64,000 bases of DNA from Platanthera guangdongensis (taxonomy: Eukaryota; Streptophyta; Magnoliopsida; Asparagales; Orchidaceae), in assembly GCA_039583875.1 (NCBI GenBank), contig CM077150.1:52641451-52705450 (forward strand). Direction: 5' to 3'. A model generated the notes under the pieces. It had not been told where the DNA came from, did not search any database, and saw only the letters and a program-made list of their open reading frames with translations. The position numbers and the translations under genes were made by a program. Below are positions 33,503 to 46,159 of this stretch, in pieces. Position 1 is the first letter of the stretch. The number at the start of each line of letters is the position of its first letter.

Positions 33503-35647
33503 AAGGATAAACTTCTTTCAATTTTACAAAAGCATCGCCAAGCTATTGCTTGGCAGATATCTGATATCAAGGGCATAAGCCCATCTTTCTGCACTCATAA
33601 AATCTTAATGGAAGATAATTTGCGTAACTCTATACAACCTCAGCGCCGTATAAACCCAAACATGAAAGACGTAGTTAAGGGCGAGGTTATGAAATTGTTA
33701 GACGCAGGAATTATCTATCATATATCCGACAGTAAGTGGGTTAGCCCAGTACAGGTAGTACCAAAGAAGGGAGGGATAACGGTAGTAAGTAATGAAAATA
33801 ATGAATTAATCCCGACTCGGACGGTGACCGGATGGCGAATGTGTATAGATTACCGTAAGTTGAATGACGCCACCCGCAAGGATCACTTCCCCTTGCCGTT
33901 CATTGATCAGATTTTAGAATGACTTTCCGGACATAGCTTTTATTGTTTTCTCGATGGCCTCTCGGGGTATCTTCAAATCCCCATCTCCCCCGAGGACCAG
34001 GAGAAAACTACGTTTACTTGTCCCTTCGGCACCTTCGCCTACCGAAGAATGCCGTTTGGATTGTGCAATGCGCCAGCTACATTCCAACGATGTATGCTCG
34101 CCATCTTTGACAAGTACGTAGAAAGCATTATGGAAGTTTTCATGGATGATTTCTCCGTCTTCGGGAATTCCTTCGATAGTTGCTTAGAGAACCTTGAAAA
34201 AGTCTTAGAGCGATGCGAAGAAACTAACCTCGCCTTAAATTGGGAAAAATGTCATTTTATGGTGAGGGAAGGGTTAGTTTTGGGACATAAAATTTCTGAA
34301 AGGGGTATTGAAGTAGACGTTGCCAAAATAGAAGTTATCGAGAAGCTGCCGCCACCTACGAACATAAAAGCTATAAGAAGTTTCCTGGGTCATGCGGGTT
34401 TCTACCGCCGCTTCATAAAGGACTTTTCCAAAATCACCAAGCCCCTTACCCATCTCTTAGAAAAAGACGTCCCATTCATCTTTGATGACCTCTGTCTAGC
34501 TGCCTTCAATTTAATAAAAGAAAAATTAGTTAATGCCCCAATCATGATAGCTCCGATGTGGAATCTTCCATTTGAGGTAATGTGTGATGCGAGTAGTTAT
34601 GCGGTGGGAGCCGTACTAGGTCAACATATTTCCAAAAACTTCCACCTCATTTATTACGCTAGTAAAACACTCACATCTGCACAGGAAAATTACACCACAA
34701 CCGAGAAGGAGCTCTTAGCTGTAGTATTCGCTTTTGACAAATTTCGCCCTTATATTACTCCTTCGAAAATTATTGTTTTTACGGACCACTCAGCCCTCAA
34801 ATATCTTCTCTCTAAAACGGATGGCAAGCCTCGCTTGATTCGCTGGGTCTTACTCCTCCAGGAGTTTGACTTAGAGATCCGTGATAAGCGGGGTGCCGAG
34901 AACTTGGCCGCCGACCACCTTTCGCGCCTAGACAACCCGTTTATAGAACAATCAGACGAAAATTCTTTTCATTACTATTTCCCTGATGAGAAGCTGTTCA
35001 TAATTAACACATCTACTTCTCCTTGGTTTGCCCGCATCGCCAACTATCTAGTGGCTCGTGTGCTCCCAAAAGAGTTTTCATCTCAGCAAAAGAAGAAATT
35101 CTTTTCTGAGCTGAAAAACTATTTTTGGGAGGACCCACATCTTTTCAGAATTTGTGCCGACCAAGTGATCAGGAGGTGTGTTTCTTTTGATGAAGGATTA
35201 GATATTATTAAACATTTGCATGAAGGACCGATAGGTGGGCACTATCAAGCTGCTCGCACCGCTCACAAAGTGTTAAGTGCGGGTTTTTACTGGCCCACCC
35301 TGTTTAAAGACGCGCATGCCTTTGTGAGTAGGTGTGATAGTTGCCAACGGTCGGGGAATATTTCGAATAAAAATGAAATGCCACAAAATTATTTCCTAGA
35401 GTGCGAAGTTTTCGACCTCTGGGGGATTGATTTTGTCGGCCCTTTTCCTTCTAGCTTCGGGAATAAGTACATTTTAGTTGCCGTTGATTATGTTTCGCGT
35501 TGGGCCGAGGCCCAAGCTCTTCCTACAAATGACGCCCGAGTCGTAGTTAATTTCCTAAAAAATTATTTTCTCGATTCGGTACGCCGCGCGCTATCGTTAG
35601 TGATAGGGGTTCCCATTTCTGTAACGCACAATTTTCAAAAATCCTAA
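33503..35647 (+). pseudogene. A reverse transcriptase, RNase H and integrase N-part
   Basis: Same frame as the protease with a further TGA at 33920-33922. Reverse transcriptase motifs are [40 protein letters not shown] and the catalytic FMDD at 34139-34150 (Athila variant of YxDD). The tether and RNase H follow, with [35 protein letters not shown] and [11 protein letters not shown]. Integrase has [20 protein letters not shown] and [11 protein letters not shown] (HHCC), then [10 protein letters not shown] (first Asp). A one-base slip in an A-run near 35555-35565 takes the frame out before the second catalytic Asp, so the 3' end of this ORF is read off frame. Confidence 0.92.
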
Positions 35648-36312
35648 CTAAATATGGCGTTACTCATAAGCTTTCCACTGCCTACCACCCCCAAACTAAT
35701 AGACAAGTTGAAGTAGTCAATAGACAAATAAAAAGAATTTTAGAAAAGACTGTTTCAACATCTAGAAAAGACGGGTCAGCCAAATTAGACGATGCTCTAT
35801 GGGCCTACCGAACAGCGTACAAAACCGCCCTCGGATGTACGCCATATCGGTTGGTTTATGGAAAATCGTGTCATTTACCCATAGAGTTAGAACACCGCGC
35901 CTTTTGGGCCTTACGATTTTTAAACTTCGATCCCCACTCTGTCGGCGATTTTAGAAAATTTCAACTTAACGAACTCGACGAGTGGCGCTCTTACACATAT
36001 GAAAATAACAGACTTTATAAAGAGCGGACGAAGTGTTTACACGATCGACATCTTAGGCACCCAAAAATCTTTAAGCCGGGCGACCAAGTGCTTCTTTATA
36101 ATTCTCGTTTACGTTTATTCCCGGGTCAATTAAAATCACGTTGGTCGGGGCCTTTTACTGTTTTAGAAGTCTTTTCTTATGCTACTGTTTTAATTTCCCA
36201 CCCTGATAAGGGTACTTTCAAAGTGAATGGTCAGCGTCTTAAACTGTATTTCTGTGATGATGTCAGTCTCAACCATGTTAACTCTATCTTTCCGGTCCTG
36301 ACATTTGATTAA
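35570..36312 (+). pseudogene. A integrase C-part
   Basis: In the frame after the A-run slip the sequence carries the SDRGSHF region with the second catalytic Asp, then [14 protein letters not shown] (third catalytic residue Glu). It continues [34 protein letters not shown] and [19 protein letters not shown], and ends [14 protein letters not shown]. This is the Athila integrase C-terminus, without a chromodomain. The natural stop is at 36310-36312. Confidence 0.9.
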
Positions 36313-38158
36313 TCTGAACTTTATTTTTCTCATAAACTTTGAACTTTATTCGAACTTTATTTTTAAACAATATTTGGGACAATCTTATTTTGATGCGTCG
36401 AGCTCAAACGACGCTTTAAACAAAGGGCGCTCTTGGGAGGCAACCCAAGTTATCTTTTTCTGTTTTCTTTATTTCACAATTTTTGCCCCGAATGGCTCCG
36501 GCAAGCTGAAACTTCTGCGATCGCCTGCTCCAACGGTTCTGATTCCATGACAAAGTCCACCAGACGACGTTTCATGAAGATCCACAGTACACGCATGGAG
36601 GAGCGGTATCACTCAGCTTTCCCTGCAACATAAAACTGGGGAAGTACCTGTTTTTCAATTCTGTCTTTCATTTTTGTACTTTACTTTTCTCTCGTTCCCC
36701 GACCTCCTTCTCCATTGAGGACAATGTAGATTTTAAGCTTGGGGGATGAGTTCGTCCTTTTTGCTTTTTGTAAATATCCAAAAAATCCAAAAAATCCCAA
36801 AAATATATATATAGCTGCATTTTGGTATTTCAATAAGTACCCCATGTTTATGTTTTGTTTTTCTCAAACTTCTTTATAAACAACGTAGTTAATTATAATT
36901 TTTCTAATCATTTTTTTAATCATATTTCACAAGTAAAATGTTGGTCATGCTGTGTTTCTAATTCACGGTAGCATGTTAAGGTGAAATATTTCTCTAAAAC
37001 GTGCATTTCTATTATGGTTTTCCGTTCTTTATTTTCTTTACTTTCTCTAAAATTTATCATCTACTATTTTCCTTTTCGTCTTTAGATAATTTTTATAAGA
37101 ACAAATTTTGAATAACGTAGTAGATATGAACGATCCAAGTCACATATTATTTTTATTTTCAAGATAATTTCATCAATCTTCTTTTATTATCTCGAACTTG
37201 CTTTTTGAAATTTATCAACTCTATGTTTTAAATAAATTTTAAAAAACATGAAAATGATTTAGGCCATTTTTGTTTACGTTTGAGCTTTCCTGCCAACCTA
37301 AAATCTTTTACCACTAGTTAGCCGCTTTTGAGCCTTTTTTCCAAATTCATTTGATAACTCCACATAGCATTTCATTTTCACCAAAGCCCAAATTCCTACC
37401 TATCTAATTACGCTAATTTTTTTTTTAGTTTCATTCTAAAATTTTCATGATAGGAAATTTTGTATTATCTTTGGAGAAATTGTTGAAAAAAGTGTACTCA
37501 AAAGCAATGTTTTGAAAAAAGAGAAAAAAATGAATGATGAAAAAAAATAAAAAAATAAATAATAATAAAGAAAAAAAACAACGAAGAAAAAAACATTATA
37601 TATACATATTTTGTTTAAAATAAATTTATTTTTTTGAAACTCGTTGTTTTGGTTTAGTGTGATTTTTAAGCCTCCATGTTTATATTTGAATTTCACTCCT
37701 ATTCATAATCCTAAACCAAACGTTTCGGTCCTATTAAGTCCTTTTGATTCACGCCTTTTTAAATTTTATTTAACAACTAAGAAAAGAAGAAAAGTAAATC
37801 AGTTTTAGTTTTGGATTTAAACTTAGATTTATGTTATTTAATTGATATAATTATAATGCGTTGCTTGGATGTAGTAATAACTCAATACGTTCTTTTCATT
37901 TTCATTGCCTTGCTTAAATCTATTTAAAGAATTTCGTCAAAATTCTGGATGATTTATTTTTATTAAGTAAAGTTTATAACAGTTAAACCATACCAAAATA
38001 ATTATTTTAGATTTACGTTTTACATTCTCCCTACCTAAAATTTCGCATAGTACTTGTGTAAGTATGATTAAAACTTTTTGAATTAGTCACTTTTTTATGA
38101 TTAGCTAGTCTTTATATCTTTGCTTGGGGACAAGCAAAACTTAAGCTTGGGGGAATTT
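36313..38158 (+). other. A 3' region, no envelope-like ORF; two purine tracts
   Basis: 1.85 kb, AT-rich, with no supported ORF. Athila elements often carry an envelope-like ORF here and this copy does not. TTAAGCTTGGGGGA occurs twice: at about 36733-36746, preceded by GAGGACAATGTAG, and at about 38141-38154, preceded by GGGGACAAGC. Only the second abuts the LTR and is the functional-position polypurine tract. Confidence 0.8.
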
Positions 38159-39948
38159 GATAATACGGTTTGCAGTCAATTTTATTAGGATATTTTCGGG
38201 GTTTTAAAGCAAATCATGTATTGTAAAGTACTTATTTTGATTCCCCTTTGTATATATTTTTGTCGCTAATGCATTTTTTTGTTTTTTGCAGGTTTTCACG
38301 GCTTTCAGCCGAATTTTGCTATGACACGCCCCAAGGTCACGCCCTACCCAGGCGTGTACCTAGGGCGTGTAACCCAGAGGAATGAAGCAATTGGTCCGAA
38401 ACTGCATTCCGTGGAAACTTAGTGAACACGCCCTCTGTCACGCCCGTGTCATATCCGACACGGGCGTGTTCCAGAGGCGTGTCCCCAGGTTCCGAGGAAT
38501 CGCCGCAACGCGCTCGTTTTTCCCGCTCCACCGTCGCACCGAAAGTGTCACGCCCCAGGGTCACGCCTGACCCGAGCGTGACATATGGGCGTGTACTTCA
38601 GCAATTCCACCCGTCAACTCCAGCATTAAATTTCAGCTGAACAAAGTCACGCCGCAAAGAACACGCCCCAGGTACACGCCCTACCAGGGCGTGACTTGTG
38701 GGCGTGTACTTCAGCTACTTCGTCAGAATTAAATTCCAGCCCGAAAAAGTCGCACCGAATTTGTCACGCCCCAGGATCACGCCCGACCCGGGCGTGACAG
38801 GGGGCGTGACCCGACCCGAAAAATTCTATAAATAGAGCCCAACTCCAAGGGTTCAGGGACACCTTTTGCATTGAGAGGGGAGGTTCTGTCCTTTGTATTT
38901 TTGAACTTTTTTAAGCATGTCTCTTCATTTTTAGTTCTTAGCTCTAGCTTTATGCTTTTCCTGTATTAGCTCCTAGCTTCTTTCTGTAGTATAATGTTAA
39001 TGATAGTGTAGTTTACTTTCCATGCACTTGTAATCTCTGGTTTTCAAGTTGTAAGATCCCTGTTTCCTTTAATAAAGAAGTGTTGTTTTCTTTTTCGTTT
39101 CTACTCTGTTTTCACTATTTTCTTCTACTCATCCCCCCTCTTCCACCTCACCATGATTAACTAATCCTCTATGTACTCGATCTTGATGATCCGAGGTTCG
39201 AGTGATTAGGTTATGATGCTTTGAATCTTACCTTTTCTTTTTAGGGTTTTAGCCTTGAATTACTCTTGATTTATCACGGGTTGGAGGTATATCATCGATA
39301 TATACTCTCCACCTTTGCTTTCATTCTGGGCTAGCCGAGAGGCCGAAAGTTTGAAATGAGCACTCAAGAGTAAAGGGAGTTGTTCGCACCCCTCGAGAGA
39401 GGCAGACGTTCAAATCTCCCGGATTGGAGCAAAATCCAATAGTGGGGTTCACCGCGTAAAGCGAGTTTTAGGCCTCCGATTTAGGCGAGAGTCGGTCGGA
39501 CCTTCCTAAACTCAGTTAGGCACGGCCTTCGAGAGAAGCGTGTCAATATTTATGGAACCTCCACGGTCAAGGACCTTTACCCTAATTAGTTTAGGTTTGT
39601 TTATCGTATTTTTCTAACCACTCTTGCCGAGATGATTTCTGATCGAGTGCATTTTCCTCTCATCGTTACTAAGCTTTAGTATAATCACTCTTTTAGCTCT
39701 CTTTATCTTTTCATGCAAGTAGCTCTCTTTTATTGCAAGTAGTTCTCTTCCTTTAGTACGCTTAGCTTTCTTCTAAACCCTAATTTTTCCGTCGATAAAA
39801 TAATAGATTTCGTGTGAGTAAGCTTAATTAACGGTTCCCGGATTTTAATACGACACTTGTGTCCCCTAGCTGCATTTCGATAGGTATACTTGCCTTGTTG
39901 GATTGTTAGTTTGGTTATTTTCTCCTTGCAAATATCTAAAAGTCAACA
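38159..39948 (+). repeat. A 3' LTR (1790 bp)
   Basis: TGATAATACGG to AAAAGTCAACA. Collinear and nearly identical with 28451-30242, including the CACGCCC array (38325-38815) and the TATA box. Confidence 0.95.
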
Positions 39949-39953
39949 CAACT

Positions 39954-42526
39954 CCACTGTAATGACCGTATAATATGGGTCCGGTCGGGGCCCCACAACA
40001 TACGGATGCCACAGCTTTAGTATTATAAGTTGATATAGCTACCCACACTCAAAAGCTCTTTGCACAACACAGCGAAAACATAAGCAAGACTAGAAGTTAT
40101 CCACTACAAGAAGAGTAATAACAATGGCCTTATGGCCTTACAACAAGAGTCCAAACTCCAATAATACAACAGTCAAGAAAGTGCATAGCACACCTAGTCT
40201 ACCTCGGCATGCAAGCTGGACAACATGAGCCTCAAACATACAACATCATATAAGTAGATCTACAAAAGAGAAAAAGCACTTCATGAAGCTTAGGCCTTCC
40301 TGGCCGGCGAGCTAGCTCCTGCATGCGATCCTTGCCCTGTGAAAATTTATTTGTAACGTGGGTCAGCAAAGGCTGAACTCAAACTGTGTAACAACACATC
40401 TCCTCCCGGCCGCCCCTAACGGACCCTAGGGTACCCCTCCAACCTGCAAGTTAGCACTTCGTATGCAATAATCATAAGCAAGAAAAGCAACTATAGAAAC
40501 AGGCTTGGATGTCACACACATCATACATGTTCTCTACGGGTTGAGCATATAATAAAAAGGGCCTACTTATGCAACATGTATGCAACAACCCGGGTTTCAC
40601 CCAAGGCTCCCTATCTCGTATGCATCTAGTACATCATCAAATCATATGGGTACTCATCGATTCCCCATTGGCATAAAGCCGCAAACAAAGGGGTAACACC
40701 ATTTCCCATAACGACACACCGGCCGCCACATGGAACTCTTGCAAAGGCCCCACTCGCTCAAGGTCTTAGACCCGGGCTTGCCTACAAGCTCAGACGTCTC
40801 ATGTCAGGATTCCAACAAACACAAAACTGACCGATTCTAAGAAGCCTTGCCGGACCCCACCCGCTCATGGCCTCATTGCCCGGGCTTGCCCCCATGCTTG
40901 ACATTCTCGTTAGTCTCACAGAAGGGGACTAGTTTCACCGGGACACTCTGCACACATGACGTGAACGCCACGGGATAGCCAGCCGACCACGGAGACATAG
41001 CCACGCCTTGGCACATCACAAACCAAGACAATTCCACCTTAGTCCCTCATTTGTACTGCAGCGTTCCCGCGCACCAAGGAAACCATATCCAACTCATGCG
41101 GAGCTAACCTTATCCACCAAGGAAACCATCTACCGCCACGAGGAACAAACCTTATCTGGTTCCAACTACACGTACTCATTTGAGAAAAAGGGGAAAACAC
41201 CATCACATCACAAACGACATCATGCCGCAACGGAATCTCTACGAATCCCTAAAGTTCGTATGCAACATCACCGAGTCGGACTAACGGTCGTGACACGGCT
41301 TCACCCACCTTGCCTAATCCACTAACGGAGCGGATCTCTAATGCAAAACATGCCGGGGACAGACTCAATCGACCCTGAGGTTCCTCTTGAACCTTGGCGA
41401 TCCAAAACCCCTCTCATTTGAGTGTTTGGTGCCCAAATCTAGAAAGGAAAAAAAAGAATGATGCTAAAGACATGCATCCTAAGACCGAGAGGAGAAGTGT
41501 CGTTACCTTCTGACTCCGCTTCCTTGCCATGGCAAAATAACCGGATGGAAGCCTTCGCAAATATCTAGCCTCCACGGATCTGGACTCGGCTCGCGATTTG
41601 GAGCACCGAAACCTCTCCTACAGCCCAAACCCTCCTTCTCCTTCTTCCTTGCTCTCACTTCTCTCTAGATCTTTAGTAAGAGAAAGCTTGGAGAGGAATG
41701 AGGGTTTTCAACCCTATTCTTGGACTTAACTCCCCAAGAACAGTCCTGAACCATCAGATCCTAAAATCCGGGAAATAATGACCACGATCCGCCTGAAAAA
41801 TAAAAGACCTGGGCCGAACACGGCCTGGCACACGCCCGTGTCTAGGGCCGTGTGCCTCATTCGCCGTCTCAAATCGACGTGCCTGGAACAGCACACGGGC
41901 ATCCGACACGCCCGTGTTCGACCAGACATGCCCGTGTCCCCAGTGACACGGCCGTGTGCCTCCATCGACACGGCTCCAAAACCAACCCGAGAAGGTACAC
42001 GGCCTGGGACACGCCCGTGTCCCAAGCCGTGTGCCAAGTCTCGACACTCGTCGACAGCCTTTGTGTCGACACCGCGGAAAAACGTCGAGCGAAGATCGTC
42101 GACCAGCGGGACACGCCCTATGACACGCCCGTGTCACAGGCCGTGTGCCCCAGTCTCGACACTCGACACTCGACACTCGTCGAGTGAACATCGTCGACTG
42201 AAGTTCGTCGACAGACCCACACGGCCTTGGACACGCCCGTGTCCTAGGCCGTGTGCCTTGTCTTGACACATAGTCGAGTGAAAATGTCGACACCCCGGGC
42301 CGAGTGTCGACACGGGCTCGACATGCCCTGCGACACGCCCGTGTCGCAGGCCGTGTGCCCTCACTCGACATTTCGTCGAGCGCAAAGTGTCGACCACAAG
42401 GCCAAGTCGTCGACACGGCCTGACACGGCCTGGGACACGGGCGTGTCCCGGGCCGTGTGCCCCCTGCCAGAAACCAAAAATGTCCAGAAACGCAGATCGA
42501 CCCTTTCTCAAAACTGGGGTATTACA
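39954..42526 (-). repeat. X 3' LTR, main part
   Basis: Resumes directly after the CAACT duplication of A and matches the intact LTR from its eleventh base to its end. On the minus strand its first bases are TGTAATACCCCAG. Holds the second copy of the ACACGCCCGTGTC array (about 41812-42465). Confidence 0.92.
41812..42465. repeat. ACACGCCCGTGTC / TCGTCGA array in X 3' LTR
   Basis: About eight units, each pairing GGACACGCCCGTGTCC (an inverted repeat) with GGCCGTGTGCC. They alternate with GTCGACACTCGTCGAG-type blocks. It lies at the start of U3 in element orientation. A copy with small differences is at 49170-49850 in the other LTR. Confidence 0.93.
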
Positions 42527-42540
42527 ACTCTCCCCCCTTA
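42527..42540 (-). other. X polypurine tract
   Basis: On the minus strand TAAGGGGGGAGAGT directly precedes TGTAATACC of the 3' LTR. Confidence 0.9.
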
Positions 42541-42584
42541 AGAGAATTTCGTCCCGAAATTACAAAACAAAAGGGACAAAAAAC

Positions 42585-45500
42585 TTAAATTGTACCTGAA
42601 ATGAAGAGTTCTGGATACTCTTTTAGCATGGCTTGCTCTCGTTCCCAAGATTGTTCCTCACGACCGCAGTTGTCCCATCGGACTCTCACGAAGTTAACCT
42701 CTTTATTCCGCAACTGCTGAGTCTCCGAATCCTCTATAGCGATTGGACGGACTCGCGTCCTCAAGTCTTCCTCAATTGGCACCGATGCCGGCTCGATCAC
42801 CACACTAGCCTCCACCAAGGCTTTCCTCAAGACGGAGACATGGAAAACGTCATGCAATCCACTCAGCTCCACGGACAATGCCAAGCGATAGGCTGCCTCT
42901 CCCACCCGTTCAACAACTTCAAAAGGCCCCAAAAACCTTGGACTCAACTTCTTGAGTCGGCGAATCCGTGAGAAGCCCTTGAACGGCTTGATCTTCAAAT
43001 AGACCCAATCACCTACCGCAAACTCCAACTTCCGGTGGTGAGCATTAAAGTATTTTGCTTGCCGGTCTTGCGCCACCTTCATACGCTCTTGAATGGTCCG
43101 TACCAACTCACAAGCGTCAACCACCGCCTCCTTTCCCAAAATTTTTGTGTCTCCCGCCTCTACCCAAGACATCGGTGTTCGACACCGTCTCCCATACAAA
43201 GCTTCGTATGGCGCCATTTTTATACTTGCTTGATAACTGTTATTGTATGCGAATTCTACCATGAAGAGGTGATCCTCCCACTTCTTGCCGAAGTCAAGAA
43301 CGCACATTCTCAACATATCCTCCATAGTACGGTTCGTTCTTTTAGTTTGCCCATCGGTTTGAGGATGGAACGTCGTACTGAACTTTAGCTTCGTGCCCAA
43401 GCTCTTCTAAACCAGTCTCCAGTCCTTGAACGTAAACCGTCCATCTCGATCGCTGACTATACTCTTTGGAATCCCATGCAGTCGCACAATGTTGCGAACA
43501 TACAACTCCACCAGCTTCTCCACACTGTCCTCTTTCCGATTTGGGATGAAGTGGGCCACCTTGGTTAAGCGGTCCACGATCACCCAAATAGCATCATTAC
43601 CCTGCTGCAATCTAGGCAGACCATGCACAAAATCCATGGAGATGTCATCAAATTTCCACTCTGGGATTGGAAGGGGCTTCAGGAACCCGCCCGGCTTCTG
43701 ACATTCGACATTCACCAAGGCGCAAGTTTGACAACGATTCACATACAAAGCTACGTCCCGCTTCAGCCCCAGCCACCAAAAGGACTTCTTCATATCCAAG
43801 TACATCTTTGTACTGCCCGGGTGAATGGAGTACTTTGTGAAGTGAGCCTCAAACATCAAATCCTCACAGAGTTTGTCGAACTGCGGTATACAAACCCTTC
43901 CGTCCTTCTTCAGGATCCCATCAATCATCTCCCAGGCGCTGCTCTTGCCCGTTTGAGCCTCCAACACAAAAGGTTGAAACTCCACATCCAACCGAGTCGC
44001 TTCCCGAATGCGATCGGTCAAGTCGTTCTGCACTTCAATCAAGTTCAACCGAGCCACGCTGGGCTCGCCTCTCGCAACACATTCCAAACCAAGGGACTCC
44101 CACTCCCGTACCAACCGCTCATCATGAGCTTCGATCCAATTCCCTTGCCCTGAGTACTTCCTACTCAAAGCATCCGCCACCACATTGGCTTTACCTGGCA
44201 TATACTGAATCGCCACCTCGTAGTCTCCAAGAAACTCAACCCACCTGCGTTGCCGCATATTCAAGTCCTTTTGATCCAAGAGATACTTCAGGCTTTTATG
44301 ATCCATGAAGATCTCCACCTTTGCACCATATACATAGTGCCGCCATATTTTCAACGCAAAAATTACCGCCGCCAACTCCAAGTCATGGACGGGGTAATTC
44401 CTCCCATGAGGCTTCAGCTCTCTAGACCCAAAAGCTATCACCTTGCCATGTTGCACCAAAACGCAACCCAAACCCGGTAGACTTAGGATTGGAGCCATCA
44501 TCAGTCTCTCCTTCAGTGCTTCAAATGCTTGGCTGCACTCTTGAGTCCACACAAACTTATTATCTTTACGAGTGAGTGAGGTGAGGGGTAGAGCTATCCG
44601 CGAGAAATTCTCCACGAATCTCCTATAATACCCGGCTAGTCCAAGAAAACTTCGGACTTCCGCCACGGTCCTCAAGACTGGCCAATCTCTGATAGCCTTC
44701 ACTTTTGTTGGATCCACTGCTACCCCATCCCCACTAATCACGTGGCCCAAAAATGTCACCTTCTCTAACCAGAACTCGCACTTGGAGAACTTTGCATACA
44801 ACTGATTCTCCCTCAACACTTGCAAGACCACCCTCAAGTGGGACTCATGCTCCACTTCCGATTTGGAATACACCAAGATGTCATCAATGAAGACAACCAC
44901 AAAAGAATCCAAGTATTCCCGAAATACTCGATTCATAAGATCCATGAACACAGATGGTGCGTTCGTCAGCCCGAACGGCATCACCGTAAACTCAAAGTGA
45001 CCATACCTTGTACCAAAGGTAGTCTTGGGGATGTCCTCGTCCCGAATTCGTAACTGATAATAGCCTGACTTCAAGTCCAATTTGGAGTACACCACCGACC
45101 CCACTAGATGGTCGAACAAGTCATCTATCCGAGGAATCGGATACTTATTCTTGACGGTCAATTTATTCAGCTCTCGGTAGTCTATGCATAGCCTCATGCT
45201 ACCGTCTTTCTTCTTTACAAACAACATCGGCGCGCTCCACGGTGAAGAACTGGGTCTAATATACCCTTGCTCCAATAGTTCATGTAGTTGTACCTTAAGT
45301 TCCGCCAACTCCTTTGGTGCCATCCTAAACGGAGGACGTGACACCGGCCTAGCCTCCGGCACTAACTTGATCGAGAAATCGATCTCCCTCCGAGGAGGCG
45401 CTCCAGGAAGTTCATCCGGAAACACATCCTTGAACTCTGCCACTACGGGTACTTCCTTAATAGACAGCTGGGAGAGATGAACCTCCAATAACGCTACAAG

Positions 45501-45968
45501 CGCTACACTACCCTGGTTAACTGCCCGCATCAACTGCATGACCGAAATCAGGGAACAGGCCACTCCACATAAGCCCTCAAATTGGACCTCCGCCTGCCCT
45601 TTGCTCCTGAGGGTCACTACCTTAGATAGGCAGTCAATACTGGCGCGCTGCTCTGAAAGCCAGTCCATGCCCAAAATGACATCGAACTCAACCAATGGTA
45701 AAATCGCTGCTACCAAAACGAAGTCCACTCCGTTCAGCTCCCAACAAATGCGCCCTCTGGCCCCGGTGGTCATGGATGACCCATTAGGCATGCGCACTTT
45801 CAGCTCTGCTCCCGACGAGAAAGACCCAACTCCTATTCTGCGGATGAAGCTCTCCGCGTGAAAGGAGTGCAATTCTCCCGTATCAAACAATACCCTAGCA
45901 GGGTATCCAGAAACTAACACGAAGCCTACAACATAGACATCACACAAAAGTCTAAAAGTATGAAGCAC
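42585..45968 (-). pseudogene. X Pol: protease, reverse transcriptase, RNase H, integrase, chromodomain
   Basis: One frame of about 1127 codons with a single stop (TAG 43409-43407, where a Trp codon would fit). Domains in order: protease with [11 protein letters not shown] (Asp near 45884); reverse transcriptase with [37 protein letters not shown] and the catalytic FIDD at 44891-44880; RNase H region with [20 protein letters not shown] and [13 protein letters not shown]; integrase zinc finger with [17 protein letters not shown] and [14 protein letters not shown] core with SMDFVHGLP and SDRDGRF; then [13 protein letters not shown] and a chromodomain ([19 protein letters not shown]). The last places it with Tekay/Del-like chromoviruses. 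Apart from the one stop it looks capable of function. Confidence 0.94.
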
Positions 45969-46159
45969 AAAATTTAAACTTAAATTTTCTTCATACCTGT
46001 CACCACATCAGTTTGGCGGATCGCTTCTTGCTGTCCAAGGTTGTAAGCCCTTGGTTGCATCGGTTGGAACCGAGAAGCGCTCGACTCCGCCATCTTCCCT
46101 TTCTCTACAGCACTGGGGCCGGAGCGTACAGTCTGCTCCTGCCTTGCCTCTTGACCCGC

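Larger units (their letters stand above)
28451..39948 (+). mobile_element. Athila-type Ty3/gypsy element A
   Basis: 11.5 kb flanked by CACCT (28446-28450) and CAACT (39949-39953), one mismatch. LTRs are 1792 and 1790 bp and look 98-99% identical. It has the primer site TGGCGCCGTTGCCGGGG and an Athila-type gag and pol (FMDD catalytic motif, INLMPLS protease). The long 3' region shows no envelope-like ORF. The coding part has about four in-frame stops and two frameshifts. It is the youngest and innermost layer of the nest. Confidence 0.95.

Noticed and set aside
41812..42465. Regular palindromes suggesting a CRISPR-like array
   Set aside because: Units are variable in length, spacers are not unique, and the block is duplicated in both LTRs of a plant retrotransposon.
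41726..42541. ORFs up to 220 codons in the X LTRs, also at 49133-49986
   Set aside because: They read through the ACACGCCCGTGTC array on both strands. Repetitive Thr/Arg/Pro products, no domain.
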